From Nostoc sp. B(2019) (GTDB lineage Bacteria > Cyanobacteriota > Cyanobacteriia > Cyanobacteriales > Nostocaceae): a DNA stretch of 64,000 nt. The notes under the pieces were generated by a model, which worked only from the letters and a program-made list of their open reading frames with translations, was not told the DNA's origin and did not search any database. Positions 24,923 through 34,333 of the stretch are shown here, piece by piece. Made by a program: the position numbers and the translations under genes. Every line of letters starts with the position of its first letter. Positions within the stretch are counted from its first letter, which is position 1. The stretch lies in assembly GCF_010091925.1 (NCBI RefSeq), contig NZ_WVID01000009.1, forward strand, positions 186,001 to 250,000, given 5' to 3'.

Positions 24923-26557
24923 ATGTTAGCCAGTGTGTTGTGGATTTTGATGATGGGCTTTTTTGTGGGTCAACTTGCTCGTCGTTTGGGTTCTCCGCCT
25001 TTAATTGGCATGATTTTAGTCGGGATTATTCTTGGCCCCCAAGTGCGTAATGTCATTAGTCAGGATGTGCTAGGTGCTGCTGATGAGTTAAGAACTTTGG
25101 CGGTGATGATTATCTTGATGAAAGCTGGACTAGGGCTAGATCGAGAAAAGCTAGCTCAACAAGGAACTGTGGCGCTGCGCTTGGGATTTTTGCCGGCGAC
25201 AACAGAAGCGATCGCAATTGCGATCGCTTCTATGGTAATTTTTCGGTTAAACTTTCCCACTGGATTGCTCTTAGGCTGTGTGATTGGCGCTGAATCTCCC
25301 GCTGTAATCGTCCCTGGAATGCTCAGACTTAAAAGTTTAGGCTGGGGTGTCACAAAAGGCATTCCCGATGCAATTTTAACTGGGAGTGCCTTATCTGATG
25401 TATTGCTATTGCTAGTCTTCAGCCTCTTACTGAGTTTCTTGGGTGATGGAGGTGTTGAGCAGATTTCTCTACCTGGGGGATTTACTTTAACTGCTCTACA
25501 ATTACTTCCGTTGCAAATTATTATGCAAATCTTTTTGGGAGTTTTGTTTGGCTATTTAGCAGCCCGTTTGCTAGTTTTGCTATTAACAAAACAAAATTGG
25601 ACACAGAACGCAGTTCAAGATACAGTGATTGCCGCAGGTTTGGCCTTGTTGCTAGTAATTGTTGCTCATGCTGTACCTTACTTTTCTGGTTATTTAGCAG
25701 CAATGGCTATGGGGTTTTTCTTAATTGAATTAGATGCTCCTTTAGCTCGAAGATTGCGTGTTGGATTTGACAGCTTATGGATAGTAGCTGAGATTTTTTT
25801 ATTTGTCTTATTAGGGGCAACTATTCAACTGCAAGTATTGGAGAAAATTCTGTTACCTGGCATTTTAATTCTGGCAATTGGTTTATTCATCGGTCGAATG
25901 CTGGGCTGGTATCTTTCGACTCTGGGTAGTAATTGGAATTGGCGTGAAAAACTGTTTTTGTTACCAGGAAACTCCGCTAAAGCCACAGTCCAAGCTGCCA
26001 TTGGTGCAATTCCCCTTTCCCAAGGCATTGTAGGAGGAGAGATAATTTTAGCGATCGCAGCTTTATCAATTGTAATCACTGCACCGTTGGGCGCTTGGGC
26101 AACGATGACTTTTGCTCCTAAATTGCTCACAAAAGGAGAAGTTGACCCCACCAAAGTCACGGTTGCTACTCGTACTTTGTTGCTAGCAGCAGTGGATACA
26201 TCTAGTTTAATAACCGAAGTTTTAACCAAAGTTGCAGATTTGGCACGACGTAGTAATGGTGAAGTGATTGTTTTGCATGTCATTAACACCTCAAACCAGC
26301 AAGCTGTAGAACAAATAAACGAACAAGCTCAACGGTTGCTGTCTGATATCAGATATGAGTTTCTGACTACGGCTGGCGCTGTTCCAGAAGAGATTATTCG
26401 CATCGCTCAGGAGCATCATGCCACTGCGATCGTTATGGGAAAACGGGGACATCAACCTTGGGAACAAGTACTGATTGGTTCAGTATCACAAGCAGTTTTA
26501 GAAGCCAGTCCAATACCTGTAATCTTGCTGGAAAACCGTGAACCTAAGTCAGTTTAA
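24923..26557 (+). CDS. Kef-type cation:proton antiporter with C-terminal universal-stress domain
   Basis: 544 residues. Residues 1-400 are a CPA-type antiporter with 12-13 helices (GQLARRLGSPPLIGMILVGI; KAGLGLDREKL; GAESPAVIVPGML; GSALSDVLLLLVF). Residues about 415-540 are a UspA-like domain with the ATP-type motif GKRGHQPWEQVLIGSVSQAV and a final SPIPVILLEN. It exchanges Na+, K+ or other ions for protons. The fluoride riboswitch upstream suggests it serves fluoride stress, since fluoride entry as HF acidifies the cytoplasm. The ATG follows AAGGAG. Confidence 0.9.
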   Translation: MLASVLWILMMGFFVGQLARRLGSPPLIGMILVGIILGPQVRNVISQDVLGAADELRTLAVMIILMKAGLGLDREKLAQQGTVALRLGFLPATTEAIAIAIASMVIFRLNFPTGLLLGCVIGAESPAVIVPGMLRLKSLGWGVTKGIPDAILTGSALSDVLLLLVFSLLLSFLGDGGVEQISLPGGFTLTALQLLPLQIIMQIFLGVLFGYLAARLLVLLLTKQNWTQNAVQDTVIAAGLALLLVIVAHAVPYFSGYLAAMAMGFFLIELDAPLARRLRVGFDSLWIVAEIFLFVLLGATIQLQVLEKILLPGILILAIGLFIGRMLGWYLSTLGSNWNWREKLFLLPGNSAKATVQAAIGAIPLSQGIVGGEIILAIAALSIVITAPLGAWATMTFAPKLLTKGEVDPTKVTVATRTLLLAAVDTSSLITEVLTKVADLARRSNGEVIVLHVINTSNQQAVEQINEQAQRLLSDIRYEFLTTAGAVPEEIIRIAQEHHATAIVMGKRGHQPWEQVLIGSVSQAVLEASPIPVILLENREPKSV

Positions 26558-26693
26558 ATCAACTGCTCTTGAATTGATCAATAGTTCCCATTACTTCATA
26601 TCCAATTACTGTTTAGTCATTTGGTGAGGTATTGCGTTAGAATAAGCGATCGCTATCCTAGTAAGTAATGCCCGGAAATTCCCGGAGGTGTGA

Positions 26694-26993
26694 TTGACCA
26701 AGTTTATTTTGAAAATTTTGTGGTTAGACGAAAACGTCGCCTTAGCAGTCGATCAAGTAGTGGGCAAAGGCACAAGTCCTTTGACTAAATACTTTTTCTG
26801 GCCGAGAAATGATGCCTGGGAAGAGTTAAAGAAGGAACTCGAATCCAAACACTGGATTAGTGACCTAGATCGCGTCGAGTTACTCAACAAAGCGACAGAA
26901 GTGATTAACTACTGGCAAGAAGAAGGCAGAAACCGTCCGATGGCGGAAGCTCAGTTGAAATTTCCGGAAGTTGCCTTTACAGGTAGCGCGTAA
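26694..26993 (+). CDS. Plastid-specific-type ribosomal protein PSRP-3 (Ycf65)
   Basis: 99 residues, recognised by [20 protein letters not shown] and [18 protein letters not shown]. It binds the 30S subunit in cyanobacteria and plastids. The start is TTG at 26694, supported by GGAGG five bases upstream; no ATG is available. It is followed by a long region without genes. Confidence 0.95.
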   Translation: MTKFILKILWLDENVALAVDQVVGKGTSPLTKYFFWPRNDAWEELKKELESKHWISDLDRVELLNKATEVINYWQEEGRNRPMAEAQLKFPEVAFTGSA

Positions 26994-27264
26994 TCTCACC
27001 AAAACAGTACTAAGCAATGAGTCACTGAAGTTCAGTTTGCCCAGGCGAGGAAAGCGGAGTCAAACACTCTGGTTTGGAAGCCTTGCGTAGCAAGCTTTAA
27101 GCGTAGTACGGCTCGGACTTTGCGCTTTGATCTGCTCCGACTTCTAGCTGAGTACTAGGTTAAACGAAACACATTAGAACTCTTGCAAGAGTAATTTGGT
27201 CTGAGAACAAGCGACTTTAGTCATGGAAAAACAGAAATTTTTTCCATATTCAATCCCCCCAAGT

Positions 27265-27291
27265 TCTGAGCGTCTCTATCCGACGCTCAGA
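27265..27291 (+). terminator. Hairpin TCTGAGCGTC / GACGCTCAGA
   Basis: A perfect 10-bp stem with a 7-base loop, followed by CTTCTCTCT. It is about 270 bases past PSRP-3, so it could end that transcript or belong to an unseen RNA. Confidence 0.5.
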
Positions 27292-27335
27292 CTTCTCTCT
27301 AAGCTTTAGCTACCTACCGTGTACCCGCAAAAGCG

Positions 27336-27420
27336 AGGCAGCGCGGTCTTCTCTACGTTCGCGCAGCGTGTCGCAGACAGACTCTCCTTCGCGTTGGGGG
27401 TTTCCACGCCAGTTGCTTTA
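27336..27420. repeat. Dispersed GTTCGCGCAGCGTGTCGCAGACA repeat
   Basis: A block of GC-rich motifs (GCGGTCTTCTCTACGTTCGC, GTGTCGCAGACAG, GTTGGGGGTTTCC) that echo those at 10728 and 16790-17170. Confidence 0.5.
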
Positions 27421-27682
27421 AGTCGGTACAGCCGACGAAACTTGCTACCCTTGAACAACGCTCTTAAGCCGCGCAACGCAGTGTCTTCCCATGAGCGACT
27501 GCCGTTGCAAAGCTACCAAGAACAATTCATCCGTCAATTCAGCAACGCCAAAAATCTTACCAATATCCCGAATAGCCAATCAACTTTACGTCTAGCGGCA
27601 TCCATAGTCTAAAGTCACTTTTGCTAGCGTAGTGATATGAGGTTTAATCATTCCCTGATAAGTGGCTGGATAGAGGACTAAT

Positions 27683-28555
27683 ATGGCTCATTTAAATCTG
27701 CGTCATACACAAAATGTCAACGGCGATTTTTATGTAGATACCACCTGTATTGATTGTGATACCTGTCGCTGGATGGCTTCTGAAGTATTTTCTCGTGTTG
27801 ATGAACAGTCAGTAGTTTATCACCAACCAAAAAATGAAACAGAAAGATTAGCGGCGCTGGAAGCACTGTTATCTTGTCCGACTAGTTCCATTGGTACAGT
27901 TGAAAAGCCGCAAGATATCAAAGTTGCTCAGCAGAGTTTTCCAATTTTAGTAGAGGAAAATGTTTACCACTGTGGCTATCATTCCGAAAAATCTTACGGT
28001 GCTGCTAGCTATTTAATTCAACTACCAGAAGGTAATATTTTGGTAGATTCTCCCCGATTTACGCCGCCTTTGGTCAAGCGTCTAGAAGAGATGGGGGGAA
28101 TTCGTTATATGTATCTAACTCATAGGGATGATGTGGCAGATCATCAAAAGTTTGCTGAACATTTTCAGTGCGATCGCATTCTCCACACTGATGAGATTTC
28201 GGCGGGTACTCGCAATGTAGAAATACAGCTAACTGGTTCTGAACCATTTAACTTGACTCCAGATTTATTGATTATTCCAGTTCCCGGCCATACCAAAGGA
28301 CACACTGTTTTACTCTACAAAAAGTTTCTCTTCACTGGCGACCATCTCGCTTGGTCAGAAAGCTATCACCAGTTGGCTGCGTTCTACGATGTCTGTTGGT
28401 ATTCTTGGTCAGAACAGATTAAATCGATGCGTCAATTGGCTAATTACGCTTTTGAGTGGGTTCTACCGGGCCATGGGCGGAGGTTTCATGCTGATGCTGA
28501 TACCATGCGCCAGCAGATGCACAAGTGTATTGAGTTGATGGAATCTTTAGAGTAA
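27683..28555 (+). CDS. MBL-fold hydrolase with N-terminal ferredoxin-like segment
   Basis: 290 residues. The first 75 look like a single-cluster ferredoxin (CIDCDTCRWMA near residue 22 and SCPTSSIG), with three Cys before the usual final CP. Residues about 85-280 are a metallo-beta-lactamase fold: SYLIQLPEGNILVDSP, THRDDVADHQ (variant of HxHxDH, with Arg in place of the second His), PGHTKGHT, FTGDHLAW and LPGHGRRFH. It is related to hydrolases common in cyanobacteria; substrate unknown. The iron-sulfur part suggests redox sensing or electron transfer. The channel-like gene converges on it, with 4 bases between them. Confidence 0.85.
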   Translation: MAHLNLRHTQNVNGDFYVDTTCIDCDTCRWMASEVFSRVDEQSVVYHQPKNETERLAALEALLSCPTSSIGTVEKPQDIKVAQQSFPILVEENVYHCGYHSEKSYGAASYLIQLPEGNILVDSPRFTPPLVKRLEEMGGIRYMYLTHRDDVADHQKFAEHFQCDRILHTDEISAGTRNVEIQLTGSEPFNLTPDLLIIPVPGHTKGHTVLLYKKFLFTGDHLAWSESYHQLAAFYDVCWYSWSEQIKSMRQLANYAFEWVLPGHGRRFHADADTMRQQMHKCIELMESLE

Positions 28556-28559
28556 ATTA

Positions 28560-30251
28560 TCAACTGATCATGACTTGCGATCGCTCGTCACGCCACAATT
28601 GATATAACCGATTTGCCGGCATAGTCATATATAAAATATCCCCAGCACTGAGGTTGGTTTCTAGTAAATCCCACCCGTGAAGGGTTTGGTAATTCGTTTC
28701 TAAGTACAAAGGAACAAAGTCAGCAGACATTGCTACATCTTTTACACGCTGACCATACAAGGGATGTAACGGTGTAATCACCGTAGCAAAAGCCACCCAA
28801 AGACTATCGGCTGTGATGCCATTACCAAGGATTTGTCCTCCAAGTGCCGCCGCCGCAAAAGCTGGAGCGGCTAGTTCAGCCGGACTCAGTACGGCCTCAA
28901 AATCAAATACTTGTTGTGCCATACCAGCAAAATCGGGATCAGCATAATGGACAATCACCGGAATGCTAGGTGTTAGTCCTTTGGCCTTGAGGGCAATCTC
29001 TAGATTAGTAGCATCATTGTTAGTAACGGCAAGCACTGCGGCGGCGGCGTCTACATTGCTAGCTTTGAGTGTTGCCCGAAAGCTAGCATCACCCTGAATT
29101 ACTGGAATACCCAGCCCCCGCGCAGTGTTGACATATTTGTTATTGGAGTCAGTTTCAATTACTACCACCTCATTGCCGCTAGCGTGGAGTTGCTGGACAA
29201 TTCTTAGACCGATGCCACTCAAGCCACAGACAATATAGTGATGTCGCTGGGGAATGCGAGCAGCATCCCAAAACTGCTTAAAGCGGCTTCCTAGGACAAA
29301 ATCGGTGAGCATTGCGTACCAAATACCAATTACCACTGCCCCAACTAGCATCATGACAACGGTAAATAATTTAATACTGTCGGGAGCTTTTTCTACAACT
29401 TTGTCATTACCACCTGCTCCCGTTATCATGCCTACAGAAAAATATAAAGCATCAACAACAGACAAACTCAGTTCAGCAGACATGTAGGTAAGTGTGGCAA
29501 CCATAATAACAGCGAGCAAAACAACAGCACCAACCACTACCGATCGCCCGTGTTGTTGAAACTGCCTAAAATTGCTCAGGACTTTCAGCAGTTTTCTAAT
29601 CATTGATCTGCGTTTGGAACGGACGTAAGGTTGAGTGCCAATGATTAAGCGATCGCCTACTTTGATTTCTTGTCCTGATAGCACCGCAGATACCAAATTC
29701 ATCTCACCTTCCACTGGTAAGTAATAAATTAGCATCCGCGATCGGTCTTCCCACAATTCACTTAATTTTCGACCCGTCCACGGATGGTTTTCGTGAATGT
29801 ACTCTTCTTGGATAGGCCAAGTCTGCTTAAATAACTTGATTTGTCCGATCGCTTGGTTTCCTAATGCTGCAAAAGTAAATACGGGTGCTGCCAAACCGAC
29901 AACACTCATACTCAAATGATCCGGTAAAGTATGATCTAGGCGCTCCCCTAAATTTGTATTGTAAAAGCGGTTGATAATCCGAATTTGGGGATTTAGAACC
30001 CGCGCCTGCATCATAATTGACAAATTTATAGCATCATCAGGCCCAGCGATCACTAAAGTCTGTGCCTGCTCAATTTCCGCTGCTTTCAGGGTAGCAGCTG
30101 CTTGTAATTCACCAACAATCACGTCTCCTGTGTCTTCGCCAAGAATGGGTTTGTGATGAACACCAACGACAAACGCTCCTTGCTGTCTCAGCAAACGAAA
30201 GATTTTATATCCAGTACGTCCTAAGCCACAAACAATAATTCGGGGTTTCAT
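28560..30251 (-). CDS. Two-RCK, 2-TM channel-like protein with altered filter (2)
   Basis: 563 residues, with the same plan as the protein at 22539: RCK_N (IIVCGLGRTGYKIFRLLR), TrkA-C-like linker, two helices (about 240-262 and 298-322) around a pore loop, a second RCK_N (YIVCGLSGIGLRIVQQL) and a C-terminal RCK part. Where K+ channels have TVGYGD it has MITGAGGND. The intact GxGxxG motifs predict nucleotide binding. It may gate a non-K+ ion pathway or be a non-conducting regulator. Confidence 0.85.
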   Translation of the reverse strand: MKPRIIVCGLGRTGYKIFRLLRQQGAFVVGVHHKPILGEDTGDVIVGELQAAATLKAAEIEQAQTLVIAGPDDAINLSIMMQARVLNPQIRIINRFYNTNLGERLDHTLPDHLSMSVVGLAAPVFTFAALGNQAIGQIKLFKQTWPIQEEYIHENHPWTGRKLSELWEDRSRMLIYYLPVEGEMNLVSAVLSGQEIKVGDRLIIGTQPYVRSKRRSMIRKLLKVLSNFRQFQQHGRSVVVGAVVLLAVIMVATLTYMSAELSLSVVDALYFSVGMITGAGGNDKVVEKAPDSIKLFTVVMMLVGAVVIGIWYAMLTDFVLGSRFKQFWDAARIPQRHHYIVCGLSGIGLRIVQQLHASGNEVVVIETDSNNKYVNTARGLGIPVIQGDASFRATLKASNVDAAAAVLAVTNNDATNLEIALKAKGLTPSIPVIVHYADPDFAGMAQQVFDFEAVLSPAELAAPAFAAAALGGQILGNGITADSLWVAFATVITPLHPLYGQRVKDVAMSADFVPLYLETNYQTLHGWDLLETNLSAGDILYMTMPANRLYQLWRDERSQVMIS

Positions 30252-30488
30252 GAAACAGCAGCATTGTTTACTGAAAGGGCTGCATTTCTAGTTATTTATC
30301 AATATTGTTGCTTACTTCCCTTGCACATAACTGTAGCTGAAAACACGATAATCTAAATGAGATGACATTTTGACAAAATTCTTAAACCTAATGTTATGAT
30401 TTATCGCTAAATCTATAGCATAGCTGTAGTATGTATTCTCAAAAAACATTAGGGTATGGTGATTTACACTACCTTGATTAGGATATTG

Positions 30489-31451
30489 TTAGGGAGAATT
30501 TTGTTGATTGATTAAATTATCAATTTGCTGTTGAGTAATGGAATTAAATTCTGAACTTTTTCTATTCTCTAAGGTATCCAACCTTTGAAAAAGTTTTTTA
30601 ACCGCGCTCCAAATAGGATCTCTACTATCTTCAAAAGCTAACATAATTAACTTATTTTCCCGATGATAATGAAGAAGTACCTCATCATCATGCAAAGCGC
30701 AATCATCTACTCTGATATCCCGGCTCAGCCTAGTTAAATTGTAGAAATAATCATCGCTAATCCAGTAAGATGGGATGTCTTTACCTGTCTTATCCCAAAA
30801 CGCTTTCATAATATCGGGATTTGTTAGCTCTTTTTGTTCATCTTTATTAAGAATAATTATTCTTTTTTTATCAATGTGAGAATCAGAATTTCTTAAGGAA
30901 GAAAAGTAAAATTCTCCCTCGTTATCAATAGGGTTAAAACCTAACTTACTAATCTGTCCTTGGTGAATTGCACACCAGCTTCTAGATGAGGCCCTAATAC
31001 CCAAGGTTAGTATTTCGTAGAAGTCATCTTCAGAAGCTCTTGGTATATAGCAAGGATGTCCTACTGCTTTTTCAATGAAGCTTTCTACTAAATATCTGTG
31101 AGTTTTACTCGCAATCAGCAATCCCCTGACAGTAGCATAATGATTCAAGCTAGATTTTGCTGCATCAACAAAATCATAAATTTGTTCAAGATGTTTTTCA
31201 TTCTTATCAAGAATTTTAGTTAATCCCCTAACCTCTTGCTTATATTCTATTAGCGTTTCTTGATAAGTTTGAATGAAAGCAAACAGCAATCCAGCAATTA
31301 AACCTGGAGGAATTGAGATAATAGCAGGTAAGATAATTTTGTGTAGTTGTTCTGATGGTGCTATAGATGCTGTACTACTTAACGTTAAAATAAAGGAAAA
31401 CAATGCACCAATAAAAGCAAAAGCAATGTTTCTTTTTAAGGAACTATCCAT
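30489..31451 (-). CDS. Two-span membrane protein with large cytoplasmic domain, unknown
   Basis: 320 residues from the ATG at 31449-31451, chosen because AAAGGA lies 7 bases upstream; the frame continues to 31481. Two N-terminal helices (about 10-30 and 40-62) are followed by a coiled-coil-like stretch (YKQEVRGLTKILDKNEKHLE) and a cytoplasmic domain of 220 residues with many aromatic and acidic residues (SYWISDDYFYNL; DDEVLLHYHRENKLIM). I do not recognise the domain. It lies 78 bases behind the methyltransferase gene on the same strand. Confidence 0.7.
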   Translation of the reverse strand: MDSSLKRNIAFAFIGALFSFILTLSSTASIAPSEQLHKIILPAIISIPPGLIAGLLFAFIQTYQETLIEYKQEVRGLTKILDKNEKHLEQIYDFVDAAKSSLNHYATVRGLLIASKTHRYLVESFIEKAVGHPCYIPRASEDDFYEILTLGIRASSRSWCAIHQGQISKLGFNPIDNEGEFYFSSLRNSDSHIDKKRIIILNKDEQKELTNPDIMKAFWDKTGKDIPSYWISDDYFYNLTRLSRDIRVDDCALHDDEVLLHYHRENKLIMLAFEDSRDPIWSAVKKLFQRLDTLENRKSSEFNSITQQQIDNLINQQNSP

Positions 31452-31529
31452 TCTTGTGTCCTTTAAGAGTCTTGAGTTCAATTCTGATTAAGGGAATTTT
31501 CTCATATATTAAATTAGTATGTGTATGTT

Positions 31530-32291
31530 TCACAAGCAGCATACTTTAAAAACATAATTACCGCCTGTTTTACCCAATTTAGATTCATCTTTAGGCCAAA
31601 CACGCTTTTGTGTCACAATCTGAAGTCTAGCTTTAGCTAAATCTTTTAGTAGCAGCGACAGAGAAACCTTATATTCATAGTCCCCATCATAACCATACTG
31701 AGCCACTCTTTTGATTAGATTCGCTACATAATCAGGAAGGTGAGGATTTTTTTGTTTTGCAGTAATCAGAACTTCAGTGTAAAACTGTTTAACAGCATGA
31801 GCATATTCTTCAGTGTTACCTTCTTCATATTCAGGTAAAACATTTTCTGCAATGATTGCATAGCCAGAATTGCTAAGTAGATAACGTACACGATTTAAAA
31901 ATTCAACTTTTCTTTCATGTTCGATATGATGATAAGCTGATGCCAACATGATCACATCCCATTTCTCACGTGGAAGTTTAACTGATACGGCATCGCCAAG
32001 GATAAAGGTTGGTTTCAACTTACATTGTTCGTATTTTCTTTTGGCAAAGTCTAGGTATGGTTGGCAGATATCAACGCCTACAGCATATAAGATATTTGGA
32101 TGATTAATAATACGTTCTAAAGAAAGTCCAGTACCACAACACAAATCAAGTACAACGGCATTGTGAGTATTTTCAAGTGACTCTATCGCCATTTCGCCAG
32201 CAACCTCAAGCATGAGCATTTCGTCTGGACGAGAGCGTTCTTCAATTTCGTAAGCTTCAGGATCATTTTTGTAGTCAGGAAGGGATGCCAT
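31530..32291 (-). CDS. Class I SAM-dependent methyltransferase
   Basis: 253 residues. Motif I is VLDLCCGTGLSLERI, the acidic residue ending strand 2 is in VGVDICQPYL, and motif III is DVIMLASAYHHIEH; a C-terminal extension of about 70 residues follows. A strong ribosome-binding site (AGGAGG) precedes the ATG. Small-molecule methyltransferase; substrate unknown. It probably forms an accessory pair with the downstream membrane protein. Confidence 0.85.
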   Translation of the reverse strand: MASLPDYKNDPEAYEIEERSRPDEMLMLEVAGEMAIESLENTHNAVVLDLCCGTGLSLERIINHPNILYAVGVDICQPYLDFAKRKYEQCKLKPTFILGDAVSVKLPREKWDVIMLASAYHHIEHERKVEFLNRVRYLLSNSGYAIIAENVLPEYEEGNTEEYAHAVKQFYTEVLITAKQKNPHLPDYVANLIKRVAQYGYDGDYEYKVSLSLLLKDLAKARLQIVTQKRVWPKDESKLGKTGGNYVFKVCCL

Positions 32292-32659
32292 ATAATACCT
32301 CCTACTTTTTAGTATACTTAAAGACTGTTTTCAAGGTCAGCTAAAATACTATGTTTATTACAAAATAACTAATTTAGCGTGAATTTTCTTACAAAGATAG
32401 GCTTTGTAGATAAGTAGGTAAAATTAGATTATTGGTTTCTAGTTGGGGGAATTCACTAGTTGCGTTATTAGAAGCCATTTTGGATTTTGCTCCTTGCCAA
32501 GATTAATTTTTTGAATATTTATGAGATTATTTTTTCCTCTAGTTAACATAATTTGACCAATGAGCAATCAGCGTTTGATAAGTCAATCCGCTTGGGTTAA
32601 AAATAATTGTAACTACAAAGCATTTTCTATTTAATAGGGAAACTAAATTTCTGGATCGA
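32292..32659. other. AT-rich intergenic region
   Basis: 368 bases between the methyltransferase start and the LtrA pseudogene end. AT-rich; nothing else is supported. Confidence 0.4.
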
Positions 32660-33425
32660 CTAAGCGTGTAGTGGGACGACTTTGATATAAATCTTGACGA
32701 CTTGCACAGCAGCAACTACGGCTACAACAGCGATGACTGCAACGGGTAACAAACCTTTGCCAAAAATAGCGATCGCAACTAGCAAAACTGCCCCCCCCAA
32801 GTCTATACTGGGAGCGGATTTTGCAATAGCGGATTACCCCAAATCTATGGAGAATGCCCAGAGCTAGCAAGCATAATGCAACTGCACCGCAGATAAGCCA
32901 TCGCTGGGGATCGGGTAGTGCTAATCCTGATTTACTCAACAAGATTTGTTCTACGCCGACTCCACTAGCAGCAATCCCAATCACTAGCGGTAAATGGGTG
33001 TAGAGCCAGAGATTGACAATACCGACTCGTCCATTTGTCCGCGCCGTCTGAATGGGTGTGCCACCTGGATTATCAAAATATACCCACCACAAGCTAAAAG
33101 CAATAACTAAACCAAACACAGCAGAAATCACCGTTAAAAAATCCCATTTCTGCTCAGATACACCTTTAACTACCGCGATAATTGCTTCGCCCAAGACAAT
33201 CATGGTAAACAACCCGAAACGTTCTGGTAAGTGGGAGGCGTGGGGAAGTAACCCTAGTTGAAACTTATGTGCTGTTAGGGGTGTAGCAAAGTCAATTATG
33301 ACTCCTAATGTCCAGAGTGCGAATCGCCAAGAAATGGGTAACAATACCGATACTAGCCAGAGGAAGGCTGCTCAGACCACTGCACGAGATAATAACAATG
33401 CCTCGTTCAATTGTTGCCAGCCATC
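32660..33425 (-). pseudogene. low temperature requirement protein A (LtrA) pseudogene
   Basis: The recognisable part begins near 33420 (NEALLLSRAVV), hits an in-frame TGA, and continues AAFLWLVSVLLPISW and then DFATPLTAHKFQLG ... PERFGLFTMIVLGEAIIAVV, which is the LtrA core. A run of eight C (32791-32798) holds one extra base: removing it restores the C-terminus AVLLVAIAIFGKGLLPVA to a stop at 32660-32662. The first roughly 150 residues of the usual 380-400 are missing, replaced by the Rpn gene. Three lesions make it a clear pseudogene. Confidence 0.85.
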
Positions 33426-33426
33426 A

Positions 33427-34306
33427 ATGTCCTTTGATAATCTCTGCAAACTACTATCCGAAAAATATCCAGAACGTTTTGCTAGTTGGGTTTTGGGTAC
33501 ACAGCAAACAAGCGTCAAAGTCCTTAAAACCGAATTGAGCATTAGAACCCATTCGCGCTGATTACGTCACATTTTTACAACTACAAGGACGCATTCTACA
33601 CCTGGAATTTCAAACCAAATTAGAATCCACACCACCACTACCCTTGCGGATGCTAGATTACTGGGTACGCTTGTATCGTTTGTATCGTTTACCAGTAACG
33701 CAAGTTGTCGTATTATTGCTTCCCCCTGCACTAGAAACAGTAATTGAAACTGCTTTTACAGTCGAAACGACTCGTCATGAATATCGCGTAATTTCTATGT
33801 GGGAAGAAAATCCCGAACTATTCCTCAATGATCCAGCTTTGTTACCACTAGCACCACTGGCAGCAACCACGCAACCTCAAGCTTTGTTGCAACAAGTTGT
33901 GGGAAAAGTTAATCAACTTGAGCCAAGACAACGACCAGAAATTTCTGCTTACACCCAAATGTTAGCCGGGTTAAAATACAAAAAGGATTTGATTCGACAA
34001 TTATTTCGGGAGGGCATGATGCGCGAATCAGTAATTTTTCAAGAAATTCTCGCAGAAGGGGAACTACTATGAGAACAACGAGGGCGGCAAGAAGGACGAA
34101 AAGCAGAGGGGCAATTGCTCGTTCTCCGACTGCTTACTCGACGGGTGGGAGAATTACCCCAAGAAGTGCGATCGCGCATTGAAACTCTCTCGTTAGAACA
34201 ATTAGAAAATCTTGGTGAAGCATTGTTAGATTTTCAGGCGATTGCCCAAGGGGCAACGGCAAAGCCGAACGCGGATTTAAAAGCCTGGTTTAGTACATTA
34301 GAGTAG
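33427..34306 (+). pseudogene. Rpn-family nuclease/transposase-like gene with frameshift and nonsense mutation
   Basis: Start ATG at 33427 (MSFDNLCKLLSEKYPERFAS). Near 33540 one base change in frame joins to ADYVTFLQLQGRILHLEFQT, the conserved PD-(D/E)xK-like core of recombination-promoting nucleases (DUF4351 group). A TGA at 34070-34072 interrupts ELL-x-EQRGRQEGRKAEGQ; the rest (VRSRIETLSLEQLENLGEALLDF) is the usual C-terminal helix. CGA to TGA would explain the stop. These genes are abundant and mobile in cyanobacteria. Confidence 0.85.
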
Positions 34307-34333
34307 CAATGTCTTTCTGTTGAAAACAGAATA

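Larger units (their letters stand above)
26994..27682. other. Intergenic region with strong hairpin and dispersed repeats
   Basis: 689 bases. It contains a perfect 10-bp hairpin (27265-27291), a short repeat CCTTGCGTAGCAAGCTTTAA at about 27081 and a block of Nostoc-type dispersed repeats (27336-27420). A 97-codon frame over the repeats is not protein-like. Confidence 0.55.

Noticed and set aside
25825-26289. 154-codon frame antisense to the antiporter
   Set aside because: Shadow of the coding strand; the antiporter-USP gene is clearly the real one.
27030-27180. Possible structured RNA (GCGAGGAAAGCGGAG resembling part of RNase P RNA)
   Set aside because: Other universally conserved RNase P blocks are absent.
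27319-27612. Open frame of 97 codons on the plus strand
   Set aside because: It lies over dispersed GC-rich repeats, has no ribosome-binding site and an unnatural composition; a by-product of the repeat.
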